A stretch of DNA of 64,000 bases from Rhodocollybia butyracea (GCA_015501585.1 JADNRY010000124.1:62001-126000), one strand, 5' to 3'. Positions 40,756-53,126 are shown, numbered from the stretch's first letter. Numbers and translations: made by a program. Notes: generated from the sequence alone by a model not told the origin.

Positions 40756-43216
40756 GTCCTCTATTTGTCTTGTGATGGTCCCGGAGATATTGGCCAGATT
40801 GTGTCCTTTGATTTCCCGAGAGATACATCTTTGGAACCTATAATGGTTAGTATGAAGAGACTTGGTCGGATATCATCTCTAAAAGAGATTATTCCAGAGG
40901 AGGAAATGATCAACAAGGTGAGTGACTCTTCATTGTATAAAGCTACCACAATTACCTGATTTAAATTAGAGGGAACTTTTCTGTAGTGAAAACCATGAGC
41001 GCAACTACAACTGGGTTAACGCCGAGTCTCTCATCCAAATTTGCCATGTTGTTGCTGCCAAGTACCACTCAATTGGTATAGAGAATTGGATTCTCCATTC
41101 TCCAGACCATTTCTATGTCTGGTATTGCTTTCCGTCTCTTAATGTGAAGACCTGGGATTCCAAGAGATGCATCACATGCAAAGAGGTCAGTGTCTGTAAA
41201 CAGTGTCACAACAGCCGTCTTCAAGAGAGCGAATCCTTGAATACATTCATGCGACAGAAGACTACACTTCGTGCACTAGATGTCTTTGGGGGGTGTGGTG
41301 CTTTTGGCCTAGCACTTGCTGAAGGTAGTTTGAGCTTTGATATTACTCACGCAATTGAAATTGCACCATCCGCTGTGCAGACATATAAGTATAGGAATTT
41401 CACATTTTACCTGGGAGCATGAAACTGATACCCTCTTACTCTCAGGCTGAATTCTCCCGAAACCACAGTTCTTAACATATGTGATAATGATGCAGTTCGG
41501 TATATTATCAAAAAGAACCTCAACAAAAACAATCCAGACGATACTCCCATAACCAAAGCAACTGGCAAGCCAGTAGAATTCTCTCTTTGGCCAGGTGACA
41601 CTGAAGTTCTCATTGCTGGTTTTCCCTGGTGCGCTCTGCATGCATTTGAAGCTGAGCCGATTTTCAACTTGCAGCCAGCCGCATTCAACTCAAAATATAT
41701 ATCAAAATGCGAACAACATAAAAACAAATCTCATACTTCCACTGCTTAGCCTCATTGATCACTTGAGACAGAGAATAATCATTTTAGAAAATGTTGCAGG
41801 CTTTTTATCATGCTGATTAATGGGGGTGCAGAATGGCCAACATTGCGCATTAAGCAAGGAGCCCTCAAGCTGCTTATTTCATGTCTAAATGAAATGGGGT
41901 TTGTTTGTCTCTTTTCATTGTATATATGACAATGTTCCTGATATACATCATCTAGCTATCAAATCCAATTCTCTCTCCTACAAGCTGGCCACTAAGGTCA
42001 TGTTTGATTCTTTTTGGTCGCCAGCCTTCCTGGCACACTGCTACCCGAGTTTCCTCAGCCCCTATATGCTTTTCTGTTGGAGTGTGTTTCCCCTTATTTG
42101 CGTATCAATTTTGTGGATGGCCAGACCATTTCTCCAATTCATGTCTTGCGAAGCACCCTGTTCCCTTTTGTCACAGTTGCTGATGCTATCAGCAACCTCC
42201 GTTGTTTTGACTGGTACTAGTAACATTTACATCATAACAGCTGATTCCCAACAACTGATACTGTTACAGGGGGGCATCATGGGAAGGAGGGCCGAGCAAA
42301 TATTCCTATGGTTCCTTGTCAGGTACATCTTTGTTGGTGGGGCTTGAACAATGGAGAAAATCCTTATGAGCATCCCGCTCGTTCAAGGTTTCAACTACAA
42401 GTTCAGAGGAATGACGTGGTTACAGATATACAACATTTCACCAGGAAATTTCCCCTGAAGACTGTAGAAAGGTAGGTGAAGCATTGCTAAATATTCTGGG
42501 CTTCTCAGAGAATGTTGTCAGAGTTATTAATGTAACATCTGAACCTGCTTCTGATCACCAAGGTGAGCAGATGAATATTAGCATGCTTATTCACTGATAT
42601 TTTTCTTCCAGGCTTGCCACCACACCTTGCCCAGTTTCAAACCTGGAATCTTTCTGCGTATTTTGTCAAAAGTAGTGGGAACAAAAGTAGCAGTCTTTAT
42701 GAGTGCTTACTTGCAAATCACTGTACTGATCTTACACCAAGATTTGTACAAGTGTCTCAATCCTGATTGCTACTTTATGACAACGATAACAAATGTCTCT
42801 CCGACTGCAAAACAATCCTCAGTTATCCATCCATTTGTGCGTTTATCTTGAATTACCTTTAAAGTTACTTCTCAAGTGGCTAGTCACTTAGTGTCGTCGA
42901 ATTCTCACCGTCCGTGAGGTGGCTTGCTCGCAAGGCTTTCCAGATCATTTTGTTTTTTATGCAATTGAAGATAGTGTGATACTCCCTATAATAGGTAGGA
43001 AAACATTTGTAGACAGTAGTCTCACTGGGAAAGCTTAGCTCAAGCGTAGTCTGATCTTATGTTCTCTAACCAAATTGAAAGCTGGTCCGGGGTACTAGTA
43101 CTAGCTGCGGATGAAGTAATTGAATGAAATATTGAATCAGATGCGGATAACATTGTAACCTATGTAACGCAATTGTTTGTATGAAAAGGAAAGAGTTATA
43201 GAATGTAATCAACTTA

Positions 43217-44659
43217 TTATTGGTTTTCATCCAAGTTTTCATCCAAGTGTATCCACTGTAATTCCCATTCCATCAATACTTCCTCCACCAAATGCAACAT
43301 ACTCTCATGGACAAATCTATGGCTCACTGGATACCAAGCTGCTACATCCTTCTTGCCATTGATGGCTTTATCTTCTGCAACCGCAACTAGTTCATCTGAT
43401 GAGTCATCAAACTTGAACATGGCAACCTGCAAGCCAAAGCTATTGAGCACAAACGTGAAGCTCCACATCCTTGAGGAGTTTTTATGATGATCTTTGGCAT
43501 ATGCCCGGAGTTGTGCAACACCTCTAGCCTTATCCTTGAATTTGTTCTCCACTATAGCAATCAAAGTATCCTGGCAGGGTTCCAGAAGTGGATGAACCAC
43601 AGTTAATTCATGTCTTTTGAGTGCATTTCGGCCTTTTTCAACCACCAAACGGCCAAGCTCATCAAGAATGGCAGAAAGCTCGGAAATATCGGGCTCAGTT
43701 GGGACAGAGGATATGGTAGTATTAGCACCTTTGTGGACACTATTGTCTTGAGGGTCTGTTTCAGGAGATGGTAACCATTGTTTCATCTTTGTCCAAGATA
43801 TATCGACAGCACCAGGGCCTATACTGAAATTGAAATCGAGTTCAGGGGAAGAGGACAAGTTGACATCGTTGGTCAAAGGAGGAGTACTCGCAGTTGCCGG
43901 ATTGAATGAGATATCTTGAGAGCCTATTTCATTGTCTGAGAACAGAAATAAACTCCAATCCTAAAAATATGAATTAGATTCTTTGAACATGAGGGATTGG
44001 TGGACACTGGACATACAGCCTGGTCATCGCCTGAGAGATTTTGAACCTTCATAGACCACTTATTAGAAATAGCCTGATCTGCAATCGATGCTAGCGCACG
44101 GTAAGTATGCTGCGGCCTGACTATAAACTGCCCAGCCAGAGTGAAGTAGTGCGCAAGGAAAGTACCACTCTCAGCATCAACCATAGACTCGGATAATTCC
44201 GTATCGACAGTTTGACTCCGGAAAAGATGTTGAAGCCAGGGCAACAGCGGCCCCGGAGCATACAACGGAGGATCATAGGTTAGCTTGACTGGAGGCGGGT
44301 CTTGCGGTACAGGTGTACTATCAGTGGCAGGAGGTTCAAGTAGTGCAACAAGCTGTTTGATATTTATATTATGTATGAGCCAATGTGAAAGTCAGAGCCA
44401 CGCTGTTTTTACCTCCTCCATCAACGTTCCCATGTTTTGAATCTTAGGAGAAGCCTTGCTCAGTTGCTTTGGGTCTTTGAATCTCTAATCAGATAATCCA
44501 GATAAGCATTGACGAGCTGACAATCCTGCTTGCAATCCCAATAAGATCACAAGTAACTACCTTGTCCGTATCCGCAAGCGCGACATTCACTTCTTCCATA
44601 AGTTCCCGATGCATTTTTAATAGCTTCTTTGCTAGACCAAGGGGAGTTGTACTAGTCAT
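43217..44659 (-). CDS. Hypothetical protein, four exons, intact
   Basis: ATG 44,659; exons 44,561-44,659, 44,413-44,484, 44,017-44,352 and 43,217-43,960 (99, 72, 336 and 744 nt) are all in phase, with introns of 76, 60 and 56 bp, giving 416 aa. Residues 1-57 are helical and basic (MTSTTPLGLAKKLLKMHREL). A proline-rich linker leads to a conserved-looking core (YAPGPLLPWLQHLFRS, GTFLAHYFTLAGQFIV, RPQHTYRALASIADQAISN). Then a Ser/Asp-rich linker, and a C-terminal domain with ELGRLVVEKGRNALKRHEL, ENKFKDKARGVAQLRAYAK and WYPVSHRFVHESMLHLVEEV. The C-terminal part, with an E-x-K element followed by Q-x-R-x-Y, is faintly like PD-(D/E)XK nuclease-like crinkler or restriction folds, which I cannot confirm. 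It pairs divergently with the gene at 44,808. Confidence 0.6.
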
Positions 44660-44807
44660 ACTGAGAGCGATTTTATATGAGAACGAGTATTCTCTTCTCA
44701 AAAGACTAGCTAGCTAGGCTAGAGAGCGATCACTGTGACGGAGAACGTCACGTGGATTTGTCATGTTCGGCAAGCGCCCATTGCACTGATTTCAGCCGTC
44801 GACCTCC
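44660..44807. promoter_or_regulatory. Shared 148-bp divergent promoter region
   Basis: The only sequence between ATG 44,659 (minus) and ATG 44,808 (plus), so both genes probably share it. It contains a small inverted ctagctag motif at about 44,708 and gagaacgtcacgtgg (a CACGTG-like box) at about 44,742. The regulatory role is inferred from position. Confidence 0.4.
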
Positions 44808-45422
44808 ATGGTCAAATATCGCTTTCATCCTGACGTCTCTCCCTTTGTTTCTGGATATGTTCTCACCAACAACATGATTCGCGACATTGCCAATGCTGCC
44901 TGTCCCCATGAGGTCGCCAATTGCCATGGTGACTATGCTTTAGCATTGGACTTCTTCATTTCCTGGAGGCGCTACCAGCTCATCCCTATCAACAAAGGAC
45001 AAATGCTTTTTGTGCTTACTTTCTTCCCTGGCTTTCACAATAAACCTCCCATTAAACTTAATTGGGACAAGGATTTCTTTGATGAATGGTGGGCGGAATT
45101 TGGATCCTGCGAAAGTACAAAGGAAGTGTGGAAGATGATACGGTCGATGAGGTTTCCTACCAATGTCGCTTGTATGCTTTTGTTATCTCTTGCTCCTCGT
45201 TAGATATATAACACTGTTCCAGGGCCAACTTACATGATGGAGGAACTGGTTGTTGCCGCTCAGAAATTGAAGAACTGCAACGAGCTGATTGTTGCGGTCC
45301 CCGAATCTAAAGTCAAAGTTAAAAATCCTGTGGTGTCAACGTCGAAGGAGAAGGTGTGTAATCCCACTTCCAGCAGCTACTGCGTTCTCATTGTGGATGC
45401 GCAGAAAACAATTGAATTCTAA
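44808..45422 (+). CDS. Hypothetical small protein, two exons, intact
   Basis: Exon 1 44,808-45,171 and exon 2 45,223-45,422 are joined in phase by a 51-bp intron (GTATGC..TTCCAG), giving 187 aa. The N-terminal 120 residues are rich in aromatic residues (VKYRFHPDVSPFVSGYVL, LALDFFISWRRYQLIPINK, LNWDKDFFDEWWAEFGS), suggesting a folded globular domain; the C-terminus is Lys/Val/Ser-rich. No signal peptide, membrane span or catalytic signature is recognised. It is divergently arranged with the 416-aa gene. Confidence 0.55.
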
Positions 45423-47572
45423 CAGAATTACCTTGCGTCAACTGTTCTTCTAATTACCAGCTACGCTGTTATATTGTACTAATAATTAAAACCTGTGTAT
45501 TCAGCTGTGGCCCAATCTTCAGATAAAATATAGCCTGGACAAGAGTCGCTTATCTGAGTGTGTCACGGCCGACATGACCTCTGCCCTTGGCACAGCGTCA
45601 TCACGATAACCCTTTTCCAGCGCCAGCACCACCATCCAGCTTTACTATCACCCCTATCCTACACCATTTTCAAAGACTTTTACAACACTTTGCATCCTCT
45701 CAGCGCTATCCCCGCCACCTGTTACACCGTAGCTTCCAATTTTTGGCTTACAACACGTTGTTCTTCAACGTAAAGTTATTCATCAACTTTCCAAAGAATA
45801 TGGTCCAGTCGTTCACCTTGATTGACAGTGCCTCGCAGTTAGTTGAGTGATTGAGACCGAAGAGTATGCCGAGGCAAGCTGCAATGACGCCAGTTAAGTA
45901 CAGGATGAAGCTTGAAGTGGGAGCGTTGAAAGATTGTAGTAAGCACCTTCCTAAGACGCCCATATCGCGTATTCCATTCGTCACTCACCAAAGCTGGAGT
46001 TGGTCATGGTTCGATAGTATTTCCGAGTCCAAGCTTCATCCTTTGAACGTCTAAGTACTTAACCTTTCGATAAGCAGTAAACATGAAGTAGCGGTGGCGG
46101 ACAACAGCAACCCAGTGTACCTGCGGATCCGTCACTTGTGGCCAAAGTTAGAGACAAGAATCAAACGGTGATGAGAGCAGGGACTTAGCGAAAGTATCCT
46201 CCAATTCTGTGCGGATATGAGGTTGACAAGATTCTGTGAACTTAGAGTCAAACAGGCTTGGGATTTTTTGGTCAAGCAAGTCTCTAAAACTTTCCATCGT
46301 GTGTAACACCACTTCGGCGTCGGATTGGCACCAGTCAGAGTAATGCGTACGCTCATTAACAGAATTATGTGCGCTACCGACCTATACATGTAATTAGCTC
46401 CTTCCTCTCAATCCCGTTTGACTTTCAATTTGAGACCTTGCTCGTTCACGATGATGCAAGTCTTCACAAAATTTAGCGACTGTGGACTGTACAAGTACTT
46501 CTGTAACGAAGGATGGGACCATTTGGCTCAGTCCTTTGCTGACATCAACATTTAAATGTGAGGATGGAATTATCATCGCACGAAAAGTAGAAATTCAGTA
46601 CTGGTGGAAGAACGAAATAGCAACTAAGTATGAGTCACGATAGCCATTGCCAAGACGGATATGGTGCCTGCTAGCCAGGAGGCTGACAATTTCATGAGCA
46701 AAAGGGGTATCATATGAGTTTATTGGCCCTAGCCCTGATGTACCTGGCCGTTCGCGTCTGAAAGGTGTTCATTGCATGCCACACAGATATTTCGAGCCCT
46801 TTGGGAATGCTTGGATCTTCGGCTGTTCTCTATCTCTCATCCATACGCGCTTTACGCTGGCATTCAAATTCTCCTTGTACTTCTCTATTATCTGCCTTTC
46901 CTCACAACCCCGTTCTTCACTTGACATGATCGTCAACTCATCAGAGTACTTACTCTGTGGGGTATATTGACCGCGTCATCCTGAAAAAGCTCTATTCCGC
47001 GCTTGTATCGCCTTTCAAAATCGGCTCTGAAGATACCATGAATTAGAGCTCTCAGCCCAAACAGGCTTCTCAACGCTTCCACTCACCGTGTCAGACCTGC
47101 TGAAACCTCGAGAAATATGTTAGCCTCTCATCTGCTATCTTTTCGATCACTTCCATGGCCTTGTCTTCCGCCTTCACTAGTCAGTTCATCCACAGCTTCA
47201 CCCCACTAGTTCCAGCCAGAATATCCGCATTGCCTTTGCCCACCACCGAAACACTTGATCCAATAATCATCATTCCCGGAGGCCTCTAAGCACTAACTTC
47301 CGTACTTACCATCCCAAGTTCAAGCGACTCAAAGACATGTTGGTTGGGCATTGAAGCTTGTTCAGTTACGGGTGGAGGATAGCCGGGAATGCTTTGATTA
47401 CATTGTCTAGTTCTTGCGACAAGGAATTTGCTTGTATCTAGGTGTTTCTACTCTTGTGAGAAAGAGGGTAGCGGATGCTGCATTATTTGCAAAGCATGGC
47501 AGCAAGTGCAGGTGGGTGAGTTGGGAATGACGGGGGTTGTAGCGGATCGTAACTGAATGTGCTGTGCAAATG
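45423..47572. other. No confident gene
   Basis: 2.1 kb. A minus-strand open segment at about 46,130-46,576 reads plausible protein in pieces (for example SFRDLLDQKIPSLFDSKF) but needs frame changes. Nothing else is supported. Confidence 0.3.
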
Positions 47573-47825
47573 TGTAACGCCTCCGCCTCTCCATAATCAC
47601 CACTGACCGTATCCGGCGATACGGTCATCCTAGACACCGCCGATAGACCAAATGGTCTATCTTATCTTTCTATTTATTATTAATTATATAATAAATCCGT
47701 TACTATAAGTATCGTACGATTACTTAAGAGTCTAGTTAGTCTTTTACACCGTCGTACACACAATAGTATCCTATTTGTCGTGTTCACCGGTGTTCTTAAG
47801 GACTTTGCCCATAGGGCGCGTTATA
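47573..47825 (+). repeat. 5' LTR, copy 2
   Basis: 253 bp, TGTAACGCC..GCGCGTTATA. Confidence 0.9.
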
Positions 47826-47993
47826 CTTTTTTGAACATCAAAAAATACTATTGTGTGAATAACACAAAGCTATTAGTTTAACAAGCTAAAAACAGTTATA
47901 CTACCAAGTATAACAATCACTATTCCAACTCGCTTCAACAAGCTATACAAATCCGCTCCATTTTTCCTTATCGCTATATCATTTGCTGTCCCC

Positions 47994-49184
47994 ATGACCT
48001 CTCGAAATCAATCAGAGAAGTCATATCGGAGCGTGCGCGATCGCGCACCTTCCATTCGTGGTGACGTGTCACCACAATCAATCTATTCAGTCGCATCAGC
48101 GACTCATTCCGTGCGTGCGTCTGAAGGACGGCACTACAGGCAGGACAAAAGTCCACCTAATGAACAGTCTATGACTATTCGTAAGAAACAGCCAACCCGA
48201 GAGGGTTTAAGTGAGATTTCTTCTGCGCTACGAGATGTAGCGGCATCACTCGACAAGAGTACGCAAGTACTCAATCGTATTCTCAATATAACTGAGAAAT
48301 GGGATGCATCTAGCATCCGATCTAATGAAGAAAGATCGTCTTCATCGAGAACCAGCAATAGAATCACTATTGCTGCACCCACACCGAGACAGCCTGCCGT
48401 CACACCACCGGTATTGCACAACGCAACACCATATATTCATACCGAGACAAACAACTCGGTACGCCAATGGCGTGAGACTGTGCCCAAGGCACCGTCAGTC
48501 CAACAATCACTGTTGGACGAACAGTATTCACAAGGGATGACCAAGTCACCCCGTCATGTTCCTGTATTCCGACAGGAATACGCACCAGTGTCAGTAACTA
48601 TACCGACACCCATCTACACATCCCGCATGAGACAGAGTCCCAATGCGGAGGCAGCGTCTCTGACACTGCGAGGTCCCAGGCCATTACCGGTGATCAAATC
48701 TTGCTCACCACAAAGCGCAGTGAACATTAAAAGTGAACCAAAGTTACCTCATAACTTCAATCAGGTAGTAGCGATACCACCACAGGAAAGTACAATGTAC
48801 TTCCCTACTGCAAGGGCGCCAAGGGTACCCAATATTATTACACCTCCAGTAGTTGTACCAAACACTACTGGAAATCATTCCAGTATAGGACCGCAACACG
48901 GTACCCTTCTGGTAGTTCCTACTACCATATCCATCGCCCCGGAGACACAAAGTGTTGCCCCTCCGGTAGTACACACTACCGTAAGACTGCCCAAATTGCC
49001 GCCCAGCAATGTGCCAGAGCCAAGTTCAATGCCAGTACCAACGGTATTGGCCGAGTTGCAACCACAGCCGCTTCCGTTGGGAGTAGCTAAAGATTGGATG
49101 AGTCGCATAGCAATTCAACGCCAACATAACACCAGTCTCCGAGATTTCGGATTCACGCCATCGGGTTTGCCCAGGTTTGCCTAG
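47994..49184 (+). pseudogene. Gag N-terminal part, copy 2, truncated by a MITE fragment
   Basis: Collinear with 28,446-29,610 of copy 1 (same start MTSRNQSEKSY, about 95 percent similar translation). After FTPSG the frame runs into the right arm of a foldback MITE and stops at 49,184. About 310 bp of gag found in copy 1 (29,613-29,921) is absent. Confidence 0.8.
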
Positions 49185-49312
49185 GGAATCCTCAAGAGCC
49201 TTGACTGGCAAGGGACGAGCCCAAATTCCTAGGATGCCATAGGATTCATAGGTCACCTAGTTTGCTTTAGGCCACTCTGGGGTCACCTAGGCAAAAACGG
49301 CTTTTCCTGATG
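49164..49312. mobile_element. Foldback MITE, copy 4, right arm only
   Basis: From tttgcccaggtttgcctaggg through GGCTTTTCCTGATG; the left arm is missing. The junction lies exactly where gag similarity ends. Confidence 0.85.
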
Positions 49313-50262
49313 CTAGGTCCTTGAAATTTTCTTAATTAAGGTACCATGGGTTGGTAAGACTCTCTTGGCTTGCCAAGAGCCAAGAAGATAAATCTCATGT
49401 TGCCCTTTTAAGCCATAAGTGAGCTTGTAAGTGTTCTCCTGGTTCCTACACTGTCCCCAGGGCTCTATATCATTGTCTCATGGGTCCTCTACCCATATTA
49501 CACCTTTTCTACATCTTTTATTTAATAAGTAACGGAGGGGAGGGAAGAACGATGCATTCCCGATGAGTGGTTCGACTCTGATGCGCTTTAAGCGCCGGGC
49601 GGTCCGTCCGTCCCGCGGTTCAAGTTTGCGGCGTCGTTCCGTATCTCCCCTTTTCTCTTCTCCTCCCGGGTCCTACCGGGTACTTGTATACATGTGGACC
49701 GTCCCGTAGGTCGGTCCGAATAAATTTTATTATAGGCATGTCGCTAGGACGCGCCCCGCCTTTCTTTTACTGCCGGCGCCGGGCCACTTTGATCCCCGGC
49801 GCCTAATTCATCACTAATCGTCTAGTTTCTCTCTGTGGTTCGTTCCAGGGAACCAGTGCTTCGATTCTCTTACTTTAAACGGATATGGGTTCGCATTATG
49901 CTTGCCCTCATTTGTCTCTCTTCATCTATTTTAATACTGTCTTGTATATCCCTGTATAGGACTTTTTGTAGTAGGTAGTATTAATTGAATAGACTTTAGA
50001 TCTGGCAAGCCTAAATCAATCTAGGTAAATCAATTTGATTGATTTTGAGTTTGTGGGTCAACGATGCATCCTTGCACAGTAATGTAGCCTCTTAAAACAT
50101 AGTGTATCTCCCTTCAAATGGGTTTCTACATACTAGATACCTGAAGTGGACCTTCAAAGTGTCTAATACATAATGTACCCTAGGTAGTGACGTGACGTGT
50201 TTCACGGGGTCTTTTAAAATGATGACATTTTGCTTGAATTTCGGCGTACAGCGTAATTCGGC
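49313..50262. other. Unidentified 950-bp block inside LTR copy 2
   Basis: Not related to the LTR element. It contains a GC-rich section (about 49,555-49,820) with short inverted repeats such as ccggtccc/gggtcctaccggg, ggaccgtcccgtaggtcggtcc and gccggcgccgggcc, flanked by AT-rich sequence. No coding frame is supported. Confidence 0.5.
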
Positions 50263-50767
50263 GTGTCACCGTAAGGGTAAAATTACTCCTAATGAGCGCC
50301 GTAAAATACTGCGTTCACTTGCATCTAAGATGCGAGAAACAACAGGTGACGACGAACGTCGTTCCCGATGGAAACACAAGGTACACAAAGTGTACCGTAA
50401 ACAAATTCGAGATAAGGTAGGGAATCCTATCCCTCCCATTGAGAGCCGTAAAGCTCTTAAAGTTCCATCTCCGGAGGTCTATGACGGATCTCCAGATGTC
50501 GATGTCTTCGAGCGGTGGCTAATGTCACTTCTCCAATGGATGGTAGTCAACCGCATGTGCGGTGACGATTACGATGCTACACGGACTGCTGTGCTTGGCA
50601 TGTTTCTAAAGGGCAAAGCCCTTGACTGGTATAACGACGAAGTCGCTGGTATACACTGCACTGTCCTTAAGTGGACATTTGAAGGCGCCATCATTGGTGT
50701 CTTTGATCGTTGCATCCAAGCAACGACCATTCATAAAGCTGCACGGCAGTTGGACCTTATTCATTAA
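50263..50767 (+). pseudogene. Retrotrans_gag core, copy 2
   Basis: Coding restarts in the middle of gag at RKGKITPNERRKIL (the ORF call from 50,192 includes foreign sequence). It holds the gag domain absent from copy 1: VPSPEVYDGSPDVDVFERWL, MFLKGKALDWYNDEVAG and WTFEGAIIGVFDRCIQATT, matching the remembered Ty3/Gypsy gag pattern of an F-D-G-x-P-x2-V start, a G-x-A-x-x-W-Y turn and an aromatic-rich helix. It ends at 50,767 where another internal deletion joins it to the pre-LTR region. Confidence 0.8.
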
Positions 50768-51016
50768 GCAATACTCGGAAACTTACGAGTCTGCGCGTTG
50801 AACATTTGGACATTTCCGAATCAAATCATACTCTAGTGGTACGCCCCACTACCGTTTGATTCGGACAAGTCCGAAAATCTGATGCGCCGCATCAATTAAA
50901 TCCCGTACTTGATGCAGGAGCATTCTATGTTAAACCAAATTAGAAATGGTTTGGATGGTGATGATGTCATTACCATTTTCGATTCACATCCCTGATGTTA
51001 ATCTGGTGGGGGAGGG

Positions 51017-51269
51017 TGTAACGCCTCCGCCTCTCCATAATCACCACTGACTGTATCCGGCGATACGGTCATCCTAGACACCGCCGATAGACCAAACGGT
51101 CTATCTTATCTTTCTATTTATTATTAATTATATAATAAATCCGTTACTATAAGTATCGTACGATTACTTAAGAGTCTAGTTAGTCTTTTACACCGTCATA
51201 CACACAATAGTATCCTATTTGTCGTGTTCACCGGTGTTCTTAAGGACTTTGCCCATAGGGCGCGTTATA
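51017..51269 (+). repeat. 3' LTR, copy 2
   Basis: 253 bp, preceded by the same purine tract (ctggtgggggaggg) as copy 1. Confidence 0.9.
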
Positions 51270-53126
51270 TGCCTCAACTTCAGCCCAGATGACACCCTTG
51301 GGGTAGAACGTAACGAAGCGTCCGAAGAAGCAGTTTCCCGAGTCTGAGGGGAAAAAGGGACGGGATAAACGACTTACGTGCAGTATGGCCTTGGGCTCAG
51401 CTCCGGTTCCTCATAAAGCAGACGTCGGGGACAAGGCAGCCCAAGAGCAAGAGGAGGGAAAGAGAAGCTAGGAGAGAAAAAACATCAGGTGGAATGTGGG
51501 GAGGTGGCATAGAAAACGTACCGTTGACCCCTAAGTAAGAGAACGGCGTAGGGCAAAACACCTCTGCTGGAAGGGGGTCGAGAATTAATGACTATTATAG
51601 GCAAGGATAGATAGACAACGCACCAGAAGCTGTGGAACCACACATGTCTGTTGTTGCAGTAAGCAGACGCGTCAGAATATGCGGAAATACCGGTTTCTTA
51701 CTAAAGACGATCGTTTGCAATTGGCAAAGGAGGTGCAGTGGCCTGTTGCAAAAGTTAAGACATGCGAACTAGCCACTGCTAGGAATAGTAACACACCCGT
51801 AGCCTGCAGACTGGTTGCACCTGGACGCGTCTGGTATATCCTACGGTGTCCTAGGGGATTTTCTGTTGCTTTCTGAAGGAGCTGCCAGCAATCTAGTGTA
51901 AAATATTAAAGTAGAAGCCAAAGTGAAAAGTAAGACTTACTAGTAAAACAGGCCTGCAACTCTTGGGGGATTTGCTGGTGGTGGTAGAAGAGAAGTTACC
52001 AAAGCAACGAAACGGTTGTAACTCACGTGCACGCGTCCACCAATATGACGGGCGCTAAATCGCCGGGAACGTCTCAATTTTACTCAAGACTTCGTTGTAG
52101 GCGACGCGTCAGGCAAAAAATGTGCTTGATCTTTTGCTTTAACGGCTGAATAAGTATCCTTTTGCATGAATATCCTGTAACCTATTATATTAACGATTTA
52201 TTTAGCTAGAGCTGTTGGCTCGACAAACAATATCCCCTAACCCCTCACTCTAACCTTTCACCTGCACATATTGACAAGAATATTTCAGTAGCAGTTTTAA
52301 ACTGTACAATCTGACCATATGGGACGGCGTATGAGTGCGATTTCCAAATCGTTGGCACGTTGGCTCTTTTTATATAACTCTTGCATCTAGGTGTTGATTA
52401 GTGGAGTCCCTGGATAGAACAGGAATTTGTATATAAAAAAAGGCTAGCTTGATAAAGCAATACACAGAAACTGCAAGATAGTGAACTGGGAAAGAGCCGA
52501 GAGCCGTTGCTGTAAAAACTCGACCACTGCACAAGACAATAAGCTTCCAGCCGGTTAGGGATACAGGCCATTCCTCAACTGTTTACAAACACCCTTGTAT
52601 TACAGCAAAGGTCTGGTTTTTTAAAGAGAAAGAGTGTACACCAGGAGAGGCGATGCAGGACTTGATCCTAGGCAGGTTGCAGGGGAGCATCCGTGGGACA
52701 AAGGAAGAGAAGGAAGTAGAAAAAAGAAAGGAAAAACCTACTCTACAATAATGTTACGATTTGGGAACTTTTTATAGCCAACGTTTTCCCTCACAAGCAA
52801 GTAATAGCAAAGTATACATTCATTTAATAGTGATTACAACATGTTTCGTTTCGTATCTATGATTTACACATTACGGACATCTGCTAATGGAAAGTCGGCG
52901 TACAGGAAAGCGATAAGGAACATTGAAAGTCATCAGAGCAAAGCATTTAAGTGAACAGAACTCGTACAGAAAGCGATACAGAAGTTCAAAGCATTTGAAG
53001 ATGTTGAGGAGGAGCCCCAGTTGGACCACGTTGGTCCTGAAAGAACCATCCGAACTTCCAGTTCATCATCAGCGTGTTTTCGGAAAGCTCTGACCATCAA
53101 GGAAGGCAATCGCAATTTCGGTGTTT
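51270..53126. other. No confident gene
   Basis: 1.9 kb, only one short frame (51,679-51,876) without motifs. Confidence 0.3.

Larger units (their letters stand above)
35284..43040 (+). pseudogene. DNMT1-like cytosine-5 DNA methyltransferase (BAH + catalytic domain), broken
   Basis: The protein would methylate CpG cytosines. Exon 35,284-35,479 continues in frame at 40,765-40,917 across the RecQ element: FGGHEFHVHDYVLY-LSCDGPGDIGQI, a BAH domain. Further exons: 40,970-41,388 (HSPDHFYVWYCFPS; motif I DVFGGCGAFGLAL; THAIEIAPSA), 41,446-41,628 and 41,675-41,815, split by a 46-bp intron exactly inside motif IV, giving GFPCQPHS with the catalytic Cys. Motif VI is ILENVAGFLS. Later parts are broken: QFSLLQAGH then stops, TLFPFVTVADAISNL, VTDIQHFTRKFPLKTVER, and LTVREVACSQGFPDHFVF (motif IX-X) near 42,905. 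CGA-to-TGA and CGT-to-CAT changes and a small deletion lie at 41,977-42,006. The 5' half is missing. Confidence 0.88.
47573..51269 (+). mobile_element. Gypsy-type LTR element, copy 2, composite
   Basis: LTRs at 47,573-47,825 and 51,017-51,269 match those of copy 1. The 5' gag part (to about 49,163) is followed by a half MITE (to 49,312), about 950 bp of unrelated DNA, then gag resumes at about 50,263 and runs to the 3' LTR. The bases outside (aaatg left, tgcct right) do not form a TSD, unlike copy 1, so the two ends may come from different insertions or a later rearrangement. Confidence 0.8.
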
